Notes: generated by a model not told the origin, from the letters alone. Numbered from the stretch's first letter, positions 7,722 to 19,888 are shown. The stretch is DNA of 64,000 bases from Variovorax sp. TBS-050B (GCF_029893635.1 NZ_JARXYR010000001.1:248001-312000), one strand, 5' to 3'. Translations and numbers: made by a program.

Positions 7722-8600
7722 ATGGATCGCCTGACTTTTCCCGCGCTCGACCCGCTGGCCGGCCTGATCGGCTGGATCGAGACGCAGCTCGACGAGGCGC
7801 TCACGGTCGAGCGCATCGCCGCGCAGGCGGGGCTGTCGCCGTACCACTTCTCGCGCCTCTTCACGGCCCGGATGGGGCGCAGCGTGATGGCCTACGTGCG
7901 CGCCCGGCGCCTGCTCCGCGCGGCGCGCAGGCTCTGCGACGAGCCAGGCCTGCGGCTCGTGGATCTCGCGTTCGACTGCGGCTTCGAATCGCAGGAAGCC
8001 TTCACGCGCGCGTTCAAGCGCGTGTTCGGCGTTTCGCCCGGCCGCTTCCGCGCCGGTTTCGCACTGATCCCCTTCGAAGGAGACTGCCCCATGACGCTCG
8101 GTTCCGCCCTGGCTGTTCCCGTCGTCCTGCTGCCCGGGCTCACCCGGCTCGACGCCTTCAGCATCGCCGGCCCCACGCGGCGCTTCGACGATGCGAGCCG
8201 CTCGGAGATCCCTCAGCTCTGGTCGGCGCTCATGCGTGCACTGCCCTTCGACGGCCAGAGCCCCAGCTGGACCACCTATGGCGCCGTCTGGGGCGTGGAC
8301 CGCGAAGAGGGCAGCTTCGACTACATGGCGGGCGTGGGCGTGAAGCCCGGCAGCGCTCTTCCGCGGGGCTTCGTCGAAAAGCGGATTCCGGCGGCGAGCT
8401 ATGCCGTCTTCCGCATCACGCTCGACGGTTCGGCGGTGCATCCGCAGATCAAGGCGGCGATGGCGGCCATCTGGGGCGAACTGATTCCAGCCGCGGGATT
8501 CAGGGTCGCCGACAGTCCCGACTTCGAGCGCTACGACGACCGCTTCGAGCCGATGCGGGCCGGGGCGGTGATCGACTTCCACGTGCCGGTCGACGCCTGA
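7722..8600 (+). CDS. AraC-family regulator with C-terminal GyrI-like effector domain
   Basis: 292 residues. The N-terminal ~110 residues are a MarA/SoxS/Rob-type double HTH (TVERIAAQAGLSPYHFSRLF; AFDCGFESQEAFTRAFKRVFG with SPGRFR). From about residue 140 to the end is a GyrI-like small-molecule binding domain (PSWTTYGAVWGVD, then IPAASYAVFRITLDG and a terminal DFHVPV). Such proteins respond to amphipathic drugs, as Rob and BmrR-like domains do. It lies 57 bp after the sugE gene on the same strand, so it may sense efflux substrates. Confidence 0.9.
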   Translation: MDRLTFPALDPLAGLIGWIETQLDEALTVERIAAQAGLSPYHFSRLFTARMGRSVMAYVRARRLLRAARRLCDEPGLRLVDLAFDCGFESQEAFTRAFKRVFGVSPGRFRAGFALIPFEGDCPMTLGSALAVPVVLLPGLTRLDAFSIAGPTRRFDDASRSEIPQLWSALMRALPFDGQSPSWTTYGAVWGVDREEGSFDYMAGVGVKPGSALPRGFVEKRIPAASYAVFRITLDGSAVHPQIKAAMAAIWGELIPAAGFRVADSPDFERYDDRFEPMRAGAVIDFHVPVDA

Positions 8601-8610
8601 GCCCCTCCTG

Positions 8611-8651
8611 AAAAAAAGCAGCCGGGCGATGAGCGTCTCATCCCCGGCTGC
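8611..8651 (-). terminator. Rho-independent terminator of the repeat-protein gene
   Basis: Arms GCAGCCGGG (8618-8626) and CCCGGCTGC (8643-8651) pair perfectly, with an inner GATGAG/CTCATC stem and a 3-nt loop. Read on the minus strand the hairpin is followed by seven T (8617-8611). It lies about 150 nt after the stop of the minus-strand repeat-protein gene. The plus strand lacks a T tract, so it would end AraC transcription poorly. Confidence 0.9.
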
Positions 8652-8803
8652 CGCAACACCCCCTTCGCCGACGGACGGTCCCGAAAGACCGCCGCGCGAA
8701 CGAAGCGCGCTTGGTGCGGGGCAGGCCGGTGGCGACCTGCGTCCCGCGTGGCGTCGCTTCTGGTTCTTTCTTGCTTCCCTTCCTCTCTCCTCTTGTTGTC
8801 CTC

Positions 8804-12595
<3,792 letters not shown>

Positions 12596-12723
12596 GGGGC
12601 CTCCTCGTCATTGGTGGGGAGTCCAGGGCAAGTTGTGTGCCGCTGCGAAACAGCCGCAAAAACAGCCTAAAAGTATGAAAAGAGTCCGCTTTGAGCCGTG
12701 TTCGGCGCGGTGGTGGGGGTCCG

Positions 12724-12758
12724 CGTTACGTTACGTCGGCCGGAGACGATCCGTAACG
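12724..12758. promoter_or_regulatory. CGTTACG/CGTAACG inverted motif upstream of the repeat-protein gene
   Basis: Two overlapping copies of CGTTACG (12724-12730 and 12729-12735) face one CGTAACG (12752-12758). The site is 129-163 bp upstream of the repeat-protein start, within a 215-bp spacer (12596-12810) that holds no gene. It is a plausible operator, but no regulator is nearby. The rest of the spacer shows only an unconvincing promoter-like A/T-rich patch at about 12655-12685. Confidence 0.3.
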
Positions 12759-12810
12759 TCGACGACCATCGCAGCCCTCGGCGGGCGGGATGGCAGGGGC
12801 GGCTAGAACT

Positions 12811-13545
12811 TTATGCCGCGTCGCCGTGGCGCGGCCGCGCGAGCCCCAGACGCGCCAGCACCTGGCCCTCGTAACGCGGCCAGCCCCGAGCCGAGTTCTC
12901 GATGGCGATCTTGTCGAGCTCGAGGCGGTCGAACAGCGCGTCTGTCAGGCGCCGGTAGTCGCGGTACAGCGCGACGAGTCCATCGAGACCTGCGAGGCCG
13001 CGCCGCGCGGCGTAGGGGCCCTTGAGCTTCCAGTCGACCTGGTACTTCACCCAGGCCTCGCCGCGCTCCGCGCAGACGACATGGATGGCGCGCTCGACGT
13101 CTTGCTGCCACAGGTACACGATCAACGGCCTCAGGGGCGCGATGAGGCGCGCGACGGTATCGCAATGCGCGGCGATCTCGTCGAAGCTCGCTTCCATGAG
13201 GAAGAGGTGGGTGACGTCGCCGTGATACAGCTGTCCGTCGAACACGGCAACCGCGGCATCGGACCGGGCACCCTCGACGAAGCGCTGCCATCGCGCGGCC
13301 GCACGCGCGGCGAGCTCGTTCGGCGTGCAGTCGCGCCAGGGCTCGAACCAGTGCGCGAGCTCGTCGGTGGCGCGCACCGGGTGCGGGTCGGCGCGCTCGT
13401 GGATCGCCAGCACGGGCCGTTGCGCGGCTTCGTAGGCCCGCGCGACCCGCCGCATGGTGGTCGACTTGCCCGAACCCATGATGCCCTCGATCACCACGAG
13501 GCCGGGCGGGCGGTCGGCGGGAGGGTTCGGCGCTTCGGCAGGCAT
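12811..13545 (-). CDS. P-loop NTPase/kinase-like protein of unknown substrate
   Basis: 244 residues. Walker A is at about 22-29 (EGIMGSGKST) directly after a beta strand, as in small-molecule and nucleoside kinases. VAVFDGQLYHGDVTHLFLM later in the chain resembles the strand-loop of thymidylate-kinase-like proteins. I do not recognise a named family. The ATG at 13545 is preferred because upstream residues are low-complexity and overlap the region shared with the divergent RidA gene. Confidence 0.75.
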   Translation of the reverse strand: MPAEAPNPPADRPPGLVVIEGIMGSGKSTTMRRVARAYEAAQRPVLAIHERADPHPVRATDELAHWFEPWRDCTPNELAARAAARWQRFVEGARSDAAVAVFDGQLYHGDVTHLFLMEASFDEIAAHCDTVARLIAPLRPLIVYLWQQDVERAIHVVCAERGEAWVKYQVDWKLKGPYAARRGLAGLDGLVALYRDYRRLTDALFDRLELDKIAIENSARGWPRYEGQVLARLGLARPRHGDAA

Positions 13546-13636
13546 CGGGCGGTCCGGGATCGTGGGCGGGCGCCGATCGTAGCCGCCGCCGCGTGACAAT
13601 GCCGGCGCCTCATCCCTCTGAAGAAAGAACGTCGCC

Positions 13637-14029
13637 ATGCCCTCTGAAAACCCGACCCCCGTGCAGCCTGCCGGCATGCCGCCACCGGGCGGCCACTACT
13701 CGCACGGCATGGTGGCCAACGGCTTCGTGTTCGTCTCCGGCCAGCTGCCGATCACGCCGGCCGGCGAGAAGCTGGCGGGCGCGAGCTTCGCCGAGCAGGC
13801 GCGGCAGGTGCTCGAGAACGTCTCGGCGGTGCTGCAGGCGAGCGGCAGCGGCATCGCGCGGCTGGTGCAGGTCCGCGTGTACCTCGACGACATCGAGAAC
13901 TGGCCCGAGTTCAACCGCATCTATGCCGACTGGGCCGGCAGCGCGCGACCGAGCCGCGCGATCGTGCCGACCGGCAAGCTGCACTACGGGCTCAAGCTCG
14001 AAGTCGAGGCCGTGGCGCTCGCGGGCTGA
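13637..14029 (+). CDS. RidA/YjgF/Rid family protein
   Basis: 130 residues, full length for the family. GHYSHGMVANGFVFVSGQLPI is the N-terminal strand pair and GIARLVQVRVYLDDIENWPEF contains the substrate-site Arg of enamine/imine deaminases. RidA hydrolyses reactive 2-aminoacrylate-type intermediates; more distant Rid members have other catabolic roles. It is divergent from the P-loop gene, and its 3' end overlaps the convergent GNAT gene by 46 bp. Confidence 0.92.
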   Translation: MPSENPTPVQPAGMPPPGGHYSHGMVANGFVFVSGQLPITPAGEKLAGASFAEQARQVLENVSAVLQASGSGIARLVQVRVYLDDIENWPEFNRIYADWAGSARPSRAIVPTGKLHYGLKLEVEAVALAG

Positions 14030-14520
14030 TCGCGCAGCAGCGCCATCGCCCAGTTGTCGAGACCCACGCCGTCGATGCGCATGGCGTGCCGCATCAGGCC
14101 CTCGGTCTGGAAGCCGAGCCGCTCGTACAGCGCCTTGGCCCGGGTGTTGTCCGTGCGCACCGTCAGTTCGATGCGCGTGATGCCGCGCGCCCATGCGCCC
14201 GCGATGGCCGCGCGCATCAACGGCTCGCCGATGCTGCGGCCGCGGAACGCCGGCAGCAGGCCGATGCCGAGCGTGCCCACGTGCGCGCGCGCCTCGCCGT
14301 GCACCGGCAGCACGTCGCACCAGCCCACCACGCGCCCCTGCCAGAGCGCCACCCGCAGGCAATCGCCGCGGGCGAGGATCTGGCCGTAGAAGGCGAAGGC
14401 CTGCTCGCGCGGCGGCGCCTGGGTGAAGGCGAGATAGCGCTTCTCGCGCGCCACCGTGTCGAGCACGGCGCGCAGCGCGTCGAAATGCGCCTCGGCAAGC
14501 GGCTCGATCGAGAGGCTCAT
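13984..14520 (-). CDS. GNAT-family N-acetyltransferase
   Basis: 178 residues. The acetyl-CoA loop is visible as LGIGLLPAFRGRSIGEPLMRAAI, and ITRIELTVRTDNTRAKALYERLGF is the typical final alpha-beta module of RimI/YhhY-like enzymes. The substrate is unknown. It is the last gene of a minus-strand operon; its ATG overlaps the stop of the preceding 75-codon gene (ATGA, 14517-14520), and its end overlaps the RidA gene tail to tail. Confidence 0.88.
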   Translation of the reverse strand: MSLSIEPLAEAHFDALRAVLDTVAREKRYLAFTQAPPREQAFAFYGQILARGDCLRVALWQGRVVGWCDVLPVHGEARAHVGTLGIGLLPAFRGRSIGEPLMRAAIAGAWARGITRIELTVRTDNTRAKALYERLGFQTEGLMRHAMRIDGVGLDNWAMALLRDQPASATASTSSLSP

Positions 14521-14744
14521 CGCGCGTCGACCTCGAACACGTCGCCGTTGGTGGGCGTCGCGTTCTCGTGATAGATGTCGTAGAGGTATTGGGCGAGTTC
14601 GCCGCGCGGCAGGTCGGAAGGAATCGCGAGTTCGGCCGGCCGGCGCTTGCCGTCGGCGCTCACCACCGAGGCCCGCCACGCGTCGCCGGCGCGCTCGATG
14701 CGCAGCAGCTGGCCGAAGACGTTGAACAGATGGTGCATGCCCAT
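14517..14744 (-). CDS. Small conserved hypothetical protein, 75 residues
   Basis: No named function. The sequence has a compact beta-rich look (FNVFGQLLRIERAGDAWRAS) followed by a helical ELAQYLYDIYHENATP; it resembles short DUF7661-type proteins, though I am not sure of this assignment. It is real by context: AGGAAG lies upstream of the ATG at 14744, the upstream DUF1801 gene ends 5 bp before, and the downstream GNAT start overlaps its stop. An ATG six bases further in is also possible. Confidence 0.7.
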   Translation of the reverse strand: MGMHHLFNVFGQLLRIERAGDAWRASVVSADGKRRPAELAIPSDLPRGELAQYLYDIYHENATPTNGDVFEVDAR

Positions 14745-14749
14745 GCCGC

Positions 14750-15169
14750 TCACTTCCTGCGCTTCGCGGGCTTCGCCTTGGCGGCATTGCGCTCGGCCGC
14801 CGCGCGCACCAGGGCCTTGAACGCCTCCGCATCGACCGCCTCGCCCTCGCGGATGTCGATCGCGCGGCGCACCTTGCCTTCGAGGCTGGCGTTGAACAGG
14901 CCGGCCGGATCGTCGAGCGAGGCGCCGTGCGCGAAGGTCAGCTTGACCACGGCCTTGTAGGTCTCGCCGGTGGTGATGATCCCGTTGTGCGACCACACGG
15001 GCGTGCCCATCCACTTCACCTCCTCCACCACGTCGGGCAGCGCCTGCAGGATGAGCTCACGCATCCGGGCGAGGGTCCGGCCGCGCCAGTCGCCGAGTTC
15101 GGCGATCTTGCGATCGATCTGCTCGGAGGCCGGCAGGGTGCCGGCTGCTGCGTTCTCGGGCGATGTCAT
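14750..15169 (-). CDS. DUF1801 (YdhG-like) domain protein
   Basis: 139 residues. ALPDVVEEVKWMGTPVWSHNGIITTGETYKAVVKLTF is the hallmark of DUF1801, read here in parts (VVEEVKWMGTPVW; YKAVVKLTF). The fold is related to iron-chaperone frataxin-like and HSP90-cochaperone-like families; its biochemical role is not established. The tail is Lys/Ala-rich (AKAKPAKRRK). AGGAG lies ahead of the ATG at 15169; in-frame upstream sequence is low-complexity. It is the first gene of a three-gene operon. Confidence 0.85.
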   Translation of the reverse strand: MTSPENAAAGTLPASEQIDRKIAELGDWRGRTLARMRELILQALPDVVEEVKWMGTPVWSHNGIITTGETYKAVVKLTFAHGASLDDPAGLFNASLEGKVRRAIDIREGEAVDAEAFKALVRAAAERNAAKAKPAKRRK

Positions 15170-15254
15170 GCGCGCTCCTGGCGTTGGGGGTGGTTCGTCG
15201 TCGGGCGATCCTACCCGTGGCGCGGCGGCGCGGGCAGACCGCGCGGCCGGCGCG

Positions 15255-15408
15255 ACATGCACGATGATGCATGTTCCGCTGCGTGACATGCACTGGAATT
15301 GCGGCGGCGGCGGGCGCGCTGCGCCGCCCGGAAGAAGCGCTTTGGCTACAAGCTGCTTCTCGTCGTTTCCTCGGGGGTGGCGGCGCGGGGATGCATGCAT
15401 CATCTTGC
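15255..15408. promoter_or_regulatory. TGCATG-type inverted repeats between the DUF1801 and tannase genes
   Basis: The 309-bp spacer 15170-15478 has no gene. It carries a perfect inverted repeat ACATGCA (15255-15261) / TGCATGT (15268-15274), a further ACATGCA at 15286-15292, and at about 15392-15408 an inverted second version of the TGCAnGATGATGCATG block found at 15258-15273. Such paired sites between divergent genes suggest a looping regulator, which is not identified. Confidence 0.45.
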
Positions 15409-15478
15409 ACGTCTCTTCGCTGCGGCCTCTGCCGCATCGAAGCAGATCGGCAATTTAATTCACCCCAAGGAGACGGAA

Positions 15479-17308
15479 ATGCCTGCACACCGAAGAGAGG
15501 GCGCCGTGGCGCTCGCCTGCATGGCCGCTGCGGCGGCGCTGGTCGGCTGCGGCGGAGGCGGCGGCCGGCCCGGCTGGAGCTTTCCGCCCATCGTCGGCGG
15601 CAATCCGCCCCCGGCGCCGCAGAAGCTCGCCTGCGACGAGACCCTGAAGACCGGCTTCGCGCCCGACGCGCAGACCACGGTGCTGCTCGTGAAGGCGTTC
15701 AGGAAGGGCGATCCGCTGCTGCTGAGCGGTGCCGCCACGGCCGCCACGCCGACGGCGCAGAACGACCTCTGCTTCGTGAAGCTCAACGTCGGGCCCGGCC
15801 ACCCGGGCCCGGCCGACGCGCCGTCCACCTCGCCCGGCATCGGCATCGAGGTCTGGCTGCCCGCGCCGGCCAACTGGAACAGGCGCATCCACGTGAAGGG
15901 CGGCGGCGGCTGGGCGGGCGGCACGCAGGGCACGCTCGGCGGCATCCTGCCGAACTCCGGCTCCGCCGGTTCGGCGAGCGACACCGCGGGCATCGAAGGT
16001 GCGGTCTCCGCCACCACCGACACCGGCCATGCGGTGAGCAACGGCTCGTTCGCGATGAATCCCGACGGCACCGTCAACACGACGCTGTGGAAGGACTTCT
16101 CCGAACGCGGCATCCACGAGATGGCGATCAAGACCAAGGCGCTCGCCAAGGCCTACTACGGCGAGGAGGCGAAGTATGCGTACTGGAACGGCTTCTCCAC
16201 CGGCGGCCGCCAGGGCCTGAAGGAGGCGCAGGCCAACCCCGCGGATTTCGACGGCATCCTCGCGGGCGCGCCGGCCAACAACTGGTCCAAGTTCATCACC
16301 ACGGAGCTCTATCCGCAGATCGTCGTGCAGCGCGACCTCGGCGGCGTTGCGTTGACGGCGGCGCAGCACACCACGGTGTCGAAAGCGGCGATCAACGCCT
16401 GCGACCTCGTCGGCGGCGTGCACCTGGGCTATGTGCCCGACCCGGCGAGCTGTCGCTACGACCCGGCGGCGGACGCGGCCGTGATCTGCACCGCCGACGG
16501 CGGCACCAACGCCACGGCAGGTTGCGTGACGCCCGCGCAGGCGACGGCCTTCAACAAGTTCTGGTACGGCCAGACGGCCGACGGCTCGGTGCCCGATCCC
16601 GCGCTCGACAACGGCTTTGCCGCCACCACCGCCGCGGGACAGAAGTGGTTCGGCCTCGCGCGCGGCGCCAGCCTCACCGGGCTGGCCGGCGCGGCGCCGT
16701 TCCCGATCTCGACCGACCAGGTCGCGCTCGAACTGCAGGACCCGCGGCTCGCCACGCCGACTTTCCGCAATGCCACGGGCGACGGCGCCGACGGCTGGAA
16801 GTCGCTCGGCTACGCGCAGCTCGCGAATGCCTGGGACCGCGGCGTCGCGCTGCAGGCCGCGTTCGCCAACATCAACACCGACAACCCCGACCTCTCCGCC
16901 TTCCGCGACCGCAAGGGCAAGCTGCTGTCGTACCACGGGCTGGCCGACACGCTGATCCCGCCGCAGGGCACGCTGCACTACTACGGCCGCGTGGCCGCGC
17001 AGATGGGTGGCATCGCCGCCACGCAGGACTTCTATCGGCTGTACCTGGTGCCGGGCATGGGCCACGGCTTCAACAACGGCACCGCCAACCCCGACGCGAA
17101 TCCGCCGCTGCCCACCAACGCGCAGCTCTACGCGCTGCTGACCGACTGGGTCGAGAAGGGCATTGCGCCGCCCGCGCGGCTCGAGGTCGCCACCACCGCG
17201 AGCGCCGCCTTCCCGGTGGTGAAGACGCGGCCGCTGTGCCTCTATCCGCTGAAGGCGGTTTACAACGCGGGCGATCCGAACACGGCGGCGAGCTACAGCT
17301 GCGCGTAG
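15479..17308 (+). CDS. Tannase/feruloyl esterase family lipoprotein
   Basis: 609 residues. The N terminus has a basic start, a hydrophobic stretch and a lipobox LVGC (Cys at about 24), so it is probably membrane-anchored in the periplasm or outer membrane. Catalytic residues by family pattern are Ser240 (GFSTGGRQG), Asp490 (YHGLADTLIP) and His529 (PGMGHGF). In characterised tannases and feruloyl esterases the Ser and His are each flanked by a Cys that form a disulfide; here these positions are Phe239 and Gly530, so both partners are lost together. It hydrolyses phenolic esters by family inference. AGGAGA precedes the ATG. Confidence 0.88.
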   Translation: MPAHRREGAVALACMAAAAALVGCGGGGGRPGWSFPPIVGGNPPPAPQKLACDETLKTGFAPDAQTTVLLVKAFRKGDPLLLSGAATAATPTAQNDLCFVKLNVGPGHPGPADAPSTSPGIGIEVWLPAPANWNRRIHVKGGGGWAGGTQGTLGGILPNSGSAGSASDTAGIEGAVSATTDTGHAVSNGSFAMNPDGTVNTTLWKDFSERGIHEMAIKTKALAKAYYGEEAKYAYWNGFSTGGRQGLKEAQANPADFDGILAGAPANNWSKFITTELYPQIVVQRDLGGVALTAAQHTTVSKAAINACDLVGGVHLGYVPDPASCRYDPAADAAVICTADGGTNATAGCVTPAQATAFNKFWYGQTADGSVPDPALDNGFAATTAAGQKWFGLARGASLTGLAGAAPFPISTDQVALELQDPRLATPTFRNATGDGADGWKSLGYAQLANAWDRGVALQAAFANINTDNPDLSAFRDRKGKLLSYHGLADTLIPPQGTLHYYGRVAAQMGGIAATQDFYRLYLVPGMGHGFNNGTANPDANPPLPTNAQLYALLTDWVEKGIAPPARLEVATTASAAFPVVKTRPLCLYPLKAVYNAGDPNTAASYSCA

Positions 17309-17370
17309 GCCCCGGGCGCGGCCGCCGGCGCGCCGTGTAAACGCAACGGCAGGCGACGCGTTGACCTTCG

Positions 17371-18288
17371 ATGCGCCTTCTTGCCGTCTCCCTGCTGGCC
17401 GCGCTGCTGGCCTCGCCCACCCGTTCGGAGCCGCCTGAAGCGGCAACCGCGCCGCCGATCCCGTTCGCCGACGCGCACGTGCACCTCAACGACGTCGAGA
17501 TGCAGCTCCAGCTGATGGAGCGCTGGGGCGCCACGCAGGCGGTGGTGTTCTGGGGCGGCCGCAGCAGCAACGCCTCGGTGCTGGAGGCCGCGCGCCGTCA
17601 TCCGGGCCGCCTGATTCCGTTCGCTTCGATCTCGCCGGAGCGCACCGCCTACCGGCCCGCATGGGCGCAGGACGATCCGGCACTGCTGGCGCAGCTCGAT
17701 GCGCTGCTGGAATCGGGCGAGTACAAGGGCATCGGCGAGATCTCGGCCGCGCACTTTCCTTCGGCCGGCTTTGCCGAGACCGACTTCAGCCCGCTCGGCG
17801 CGACGATGACGGGCATCATGGACCTCGCGCGCAAGCACCGGGTGCCGGTGATGGTGCACGTCGAGCTCACCCGCATGAACGAGCTGGGCACGCTGCTGGA
17901 GCGCTTCCGAGACGTGGACGTGATCTGGGCGCATGGCGGGTACACGCCGCTCTTCCTGGCGCGGCGCATGCTCGAGCGGCATCCCAACCTCTACTACGAA
18001 CTCAGCGCGCGCACCTGGCCGCGGCATCCGCGCTCGCCGGACTACACCATTCTCGGCGACGGCGCGCAGGTGTGGTCCGAGTGGCTGCGCCTGATCGAGC
18101 AGATGCCGGAGCGCTTCCTCGTCGGCACCGACGCCAGCCATCGCTCGGCCGAGAGCGAGGCGATGAAGTTCGCGAGCGTGCAGGCCTTCCTGCGCCAGCT
18201 GGCGCCGTCGGCGCGAGAGCCGGTCGCGCGCGGCAACCTGCTGCGGCTGGTCGGGCTCAGCCCGCGGCGCCCTGCTTCAACGCCGTGA
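17371..18288 (+). CDS. Amidohydrolase-2 family metal-dependent hydrolase, exported
   Basis: 305 residues. A signal peptide (1-19) is followed by the metal-binding DAHVHL at about 34-39, then VHVE, WAHGG and GTDAS, in the usual order for amidohydrolase-type TIM barrels. The enzyme probably hydrolyses or decarboxylates a small compound in the periplasm; the substrate is unknown. It follows the tannase by 62 bp on the same strand, so a joint role in phenolic ester breakdown is possible. Its last 32 bp overlap the convergent RidA-like gene. Confidence 0.85.
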   Translation: MRLLAVSLLAALLASPTRSEPPEAATAPPIPFADAHVHLNDVEMQLQLMERWGATQAVVFWGGRSSNASVLEAARRHPGRLIPFASISPERTAYRPAWAQDDPALLAQLDALLESGEYKGIGEISAAHFPSAGFAETDFSPLGATMTGIMDLARKHRVPVMVHVELTRMNELGTLLERFRDVDVIWAHGGYTPLFLARRMLERHPNLYYELSARTWPRHPRSPDYTILGDGAQVWSEWLRLIEQMPERFLVGTDASHRSAESEAMKFASVQAFLRQLAPSAREPVARGNLLRLVGLSPRRPASTP

Positions 18289-18649
18289 CCTCGATCTCGA
18301 TCTTCATACGCGGGTCCGCCAGGCCCGCGGAGATCATCATGGCGGCGGGCCGCACGGTGCCGAAGTACTTCCGCAGCACCGGCCAGCAGGCCTCGAAGTC
18401 GGCGCCGTCGGGCAGCACGTAGGTCACGCGCACCACGTCCGCGATGCCGGCACCGGCCTGCTGCAGCGCGGACTCGATGTTCTTCAGGCACTGCTCGGCC
18501 TGTTCGACGATGTCGTCGGCGATGGTCATCGTCGCGTAGTCGAAGCCGGTGGTGCCCGAGACGAACACCCAGTCGCCCGCCACCACGGCGCGGGAGTAGC
18601 CGATCTGTTCTTCGAAGGTGGAGCCGGAGCTGATGCGTCGTCGGGTCAT
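18257..18649 (-). CDS. RidA/YjgF/Rid family protein (second copy)
   Basis: 130 residues. GYSRAVVAGDWVFVSGTTGFDYATM and VVRVTYVLPDGADFEACWPV give the Rid fold, and MKIEIEVTAL is the C-terminal strand. It differs clearly from the copy at 13.6 kb and belongs to a Rid subgroup often found with catabolic genes. Its substrate is not known. The ATG at 18649 starts just before the first strand; the longer frame adds residues that look noncoding. Confidence 0.9.
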   Translation of the reverse strand: MTRRRISSGSTFEEQIGYSRAVVAGDWVFVSGTTGFDYATMTIADDIVEQAEQCLKNIESALQQAGAGIADVVRVTYVLPDGADFEACWPVLRKYFGTVRPAAMMISAGLADPRMKIEIEVTALKQGAAG

Positions 18650-18717
18650 GGGATTCGATGGTTGGTCGGGGCTCGCGATGGTAAGCGCGAAGAGGGCGCG
18701 CGGGCCACGCACCCGGT

Positions 18718-18731
18718 TTGATGTGCATCAA
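18718..18731. promoter_or_regulatory. Perfect FNR/ANR-type box TTGAT-N4-ATCAA
   Basis: TTGATGTGCATCAA matches the FNR/ANR consensus exactly. It lies 58 bp before the start codon of the Met-rich copper-type lipoprotein and 68 bp before the divergent RidA gene start. Oxygen-responsive control of the copper gene is the simplest reading; the regulator is not in this window. Confidence 0.6.
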
Positions 18732-18789
18732 CATGGCGGCGCGGTGCCGGCCGATCATCGGTGCGTCACTTCTCCACCGAGGATTCACC

Positions 18790-19197
18790 ATGACGCGCAT
18801 TCCCATGGCAGGCCTTGCCGCAATGGCCGTTCTGAGTGCCTGCACCGTGCTGCCCCCCGGCGGCGCAACGTCCGCCGAGGACCACGCGCGGCACCATCCG
18901 CCCGGCGCCAATGCGCCCGCGGCCGCGAAGGCGGACCAGCAGATGATGCAGATGCGCGAGATGCATCGGAAGATGCGCGCCGCGAGGACGCCTCAGGAGC
19001 GCCAGGCCCTGATGGCCGAGCACATGAAGGCCATGCAGGGCGGCATGTCGATGATGTGTGAGATGGGCGCGGCCGCACCGGCGGGCGCGGCCGCCCCCGC
19101 GGGCGGCGAGATGATGATGAAGCGCTGCATGGAGATGAAGGACATGACCATGCAGATGATGCTGGACCGCGAGCGTGCCGGCGGCGCTGGGTCCTGA
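18790..19197 (+). CDS. Met- and His-containing lipoprotein, probable periplasmic copper binder
   Basis: 135 residues. The signal ends in a lipobox LSAC (Cys at about 17). The mature part is extremely Met-rich: QQMMQMREMHRKM, MKAMQGGMSMMCEM, MMMKRCMEMKDM and MQMM, with HARHH near the start. Such Met clusters bind Cu(I) in periplasmic resistance proteins. No named family is assigned. It opens the copper region on the plus strand and is preceded by GAGGA and by the FNR-type box. Confidence 0.75.
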   Translation: MTRIPMAGLAAMAVLSACTVLPPGGATSAEDHARHHPPGANAPAAAKADQQMMQMREMHRKMRAARTPQERQALMAEHMKAMQGGMSMMCEMGAAAPAGAAAPAGGEMMMKRCMEMKDMTMQMMLDRERAGGAGS

Positions 19198-19218
19198 CGC
19201 CGCCCGCCCGGACGGCGG

Positions 19219-19722
19219 CTACTTGCCGGCCACCACGGTCCGCTTGTGCAGCGGCTTGGAACGCAGCGAGCTCGGCGCATCGATGCCCGCATCCTCGTCG
19301 ACCCCTACCGCGAGCCGGTCCACCAGCTCGCCGCCGAGCCAGGCCGTGACGAGAGCGACCGCCGCGCCGGCGAAGGCCCAGATCGACTCGCCGAGTTCGG
19401 GCGCATAGTTCCGGTCGCGCAGCATGAAGCTCAGCGCGAAGAGCAGCAGCACCACCACGTTGCCGCCGCCATGCATCGCACCGATGCGCTTGGCGCGCGT
19501 GCCCGCGGGAATGGCGAGCCAGTCGATCAGGCCGAACGGGGCGGCGAGCAGCCCGCCCACCAGGCCGGCGGCGATCATCCAGTACGACACCGCCGCCATG
19601 ACCTGGCTGCCGGTGGCGAGATGGATCAGGTCGAAGACCACCGCCGTGGCGAGAAGGCCGAGCGGAAACACCACCAGCATCTGGTGCACCGGGTGGCCGA
19701 GCAAACGAACTCTTGCACGCAT
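19219..19722 (-). CDS. DUF2231 family membrane protein
   Basis: 167 residues with four hydrophobic segments. GHPVHQMLVVFPLGLLATAVVFDL is the DUF2231 signature, followed by AAPFGLIDWLAIP and AMHGGGNVVVLLLFALS. The function is unknown; homologues often occur near metal-resistance genes. The start has a near-perfect AGGAGGTGA. It interrupts the plus-strand copper genes on the opposite strand, convergent with the Met-rich lipoprotein and divergent from the CxxC protein gene. Confidence 0.85.
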   Translation of the reverse strand: MRARVRLLGHPVHQMLVVFPLGLLATAVVFDLIHLATGSQVMAAVSYWMIAAGLVGGLLAAPFGLIDWLAIPAGTRAKRIGAMHGGGNVVVLLLFALSFMLRDRNYAPELGESIWAFAGAAVALVTAWLGGELVDRLAVGVDEDAGIDAPSSLRSKPLHKRTVVAGK

Positions 19723-19888
19723 GGGATCACCTCCTGGGTTGCCGAGACGCCATCTGAGCCAGTGCCGCCCGGCTCGGGCGCGGGCCGCCGCCGCCTGTCG
19801 GGGTCGGCACTGTCCTACCGGGCCTGCGCCGGATGCGGGTGTCCCTGCTCGGCGCCCGGAGAAAACCGTGCTGTTTAGAATCCGCGCC

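Noticed and set aside
15455..17446. 663-codon minus-strand ORF opposite the tannase gene
   Set aside because: Arg/Ala/Gly-rich shadow without domains; the plus-strand tannase frame has signal, catalytic motifs and a ribosome binding site.
19199..19219. GCCGCC/GGCGGC hairpin as a terminator between convergent genes
   Set aside because: The stem is short, has no T tract on either strand and overlaps the stop region of the DUF2231 gene.
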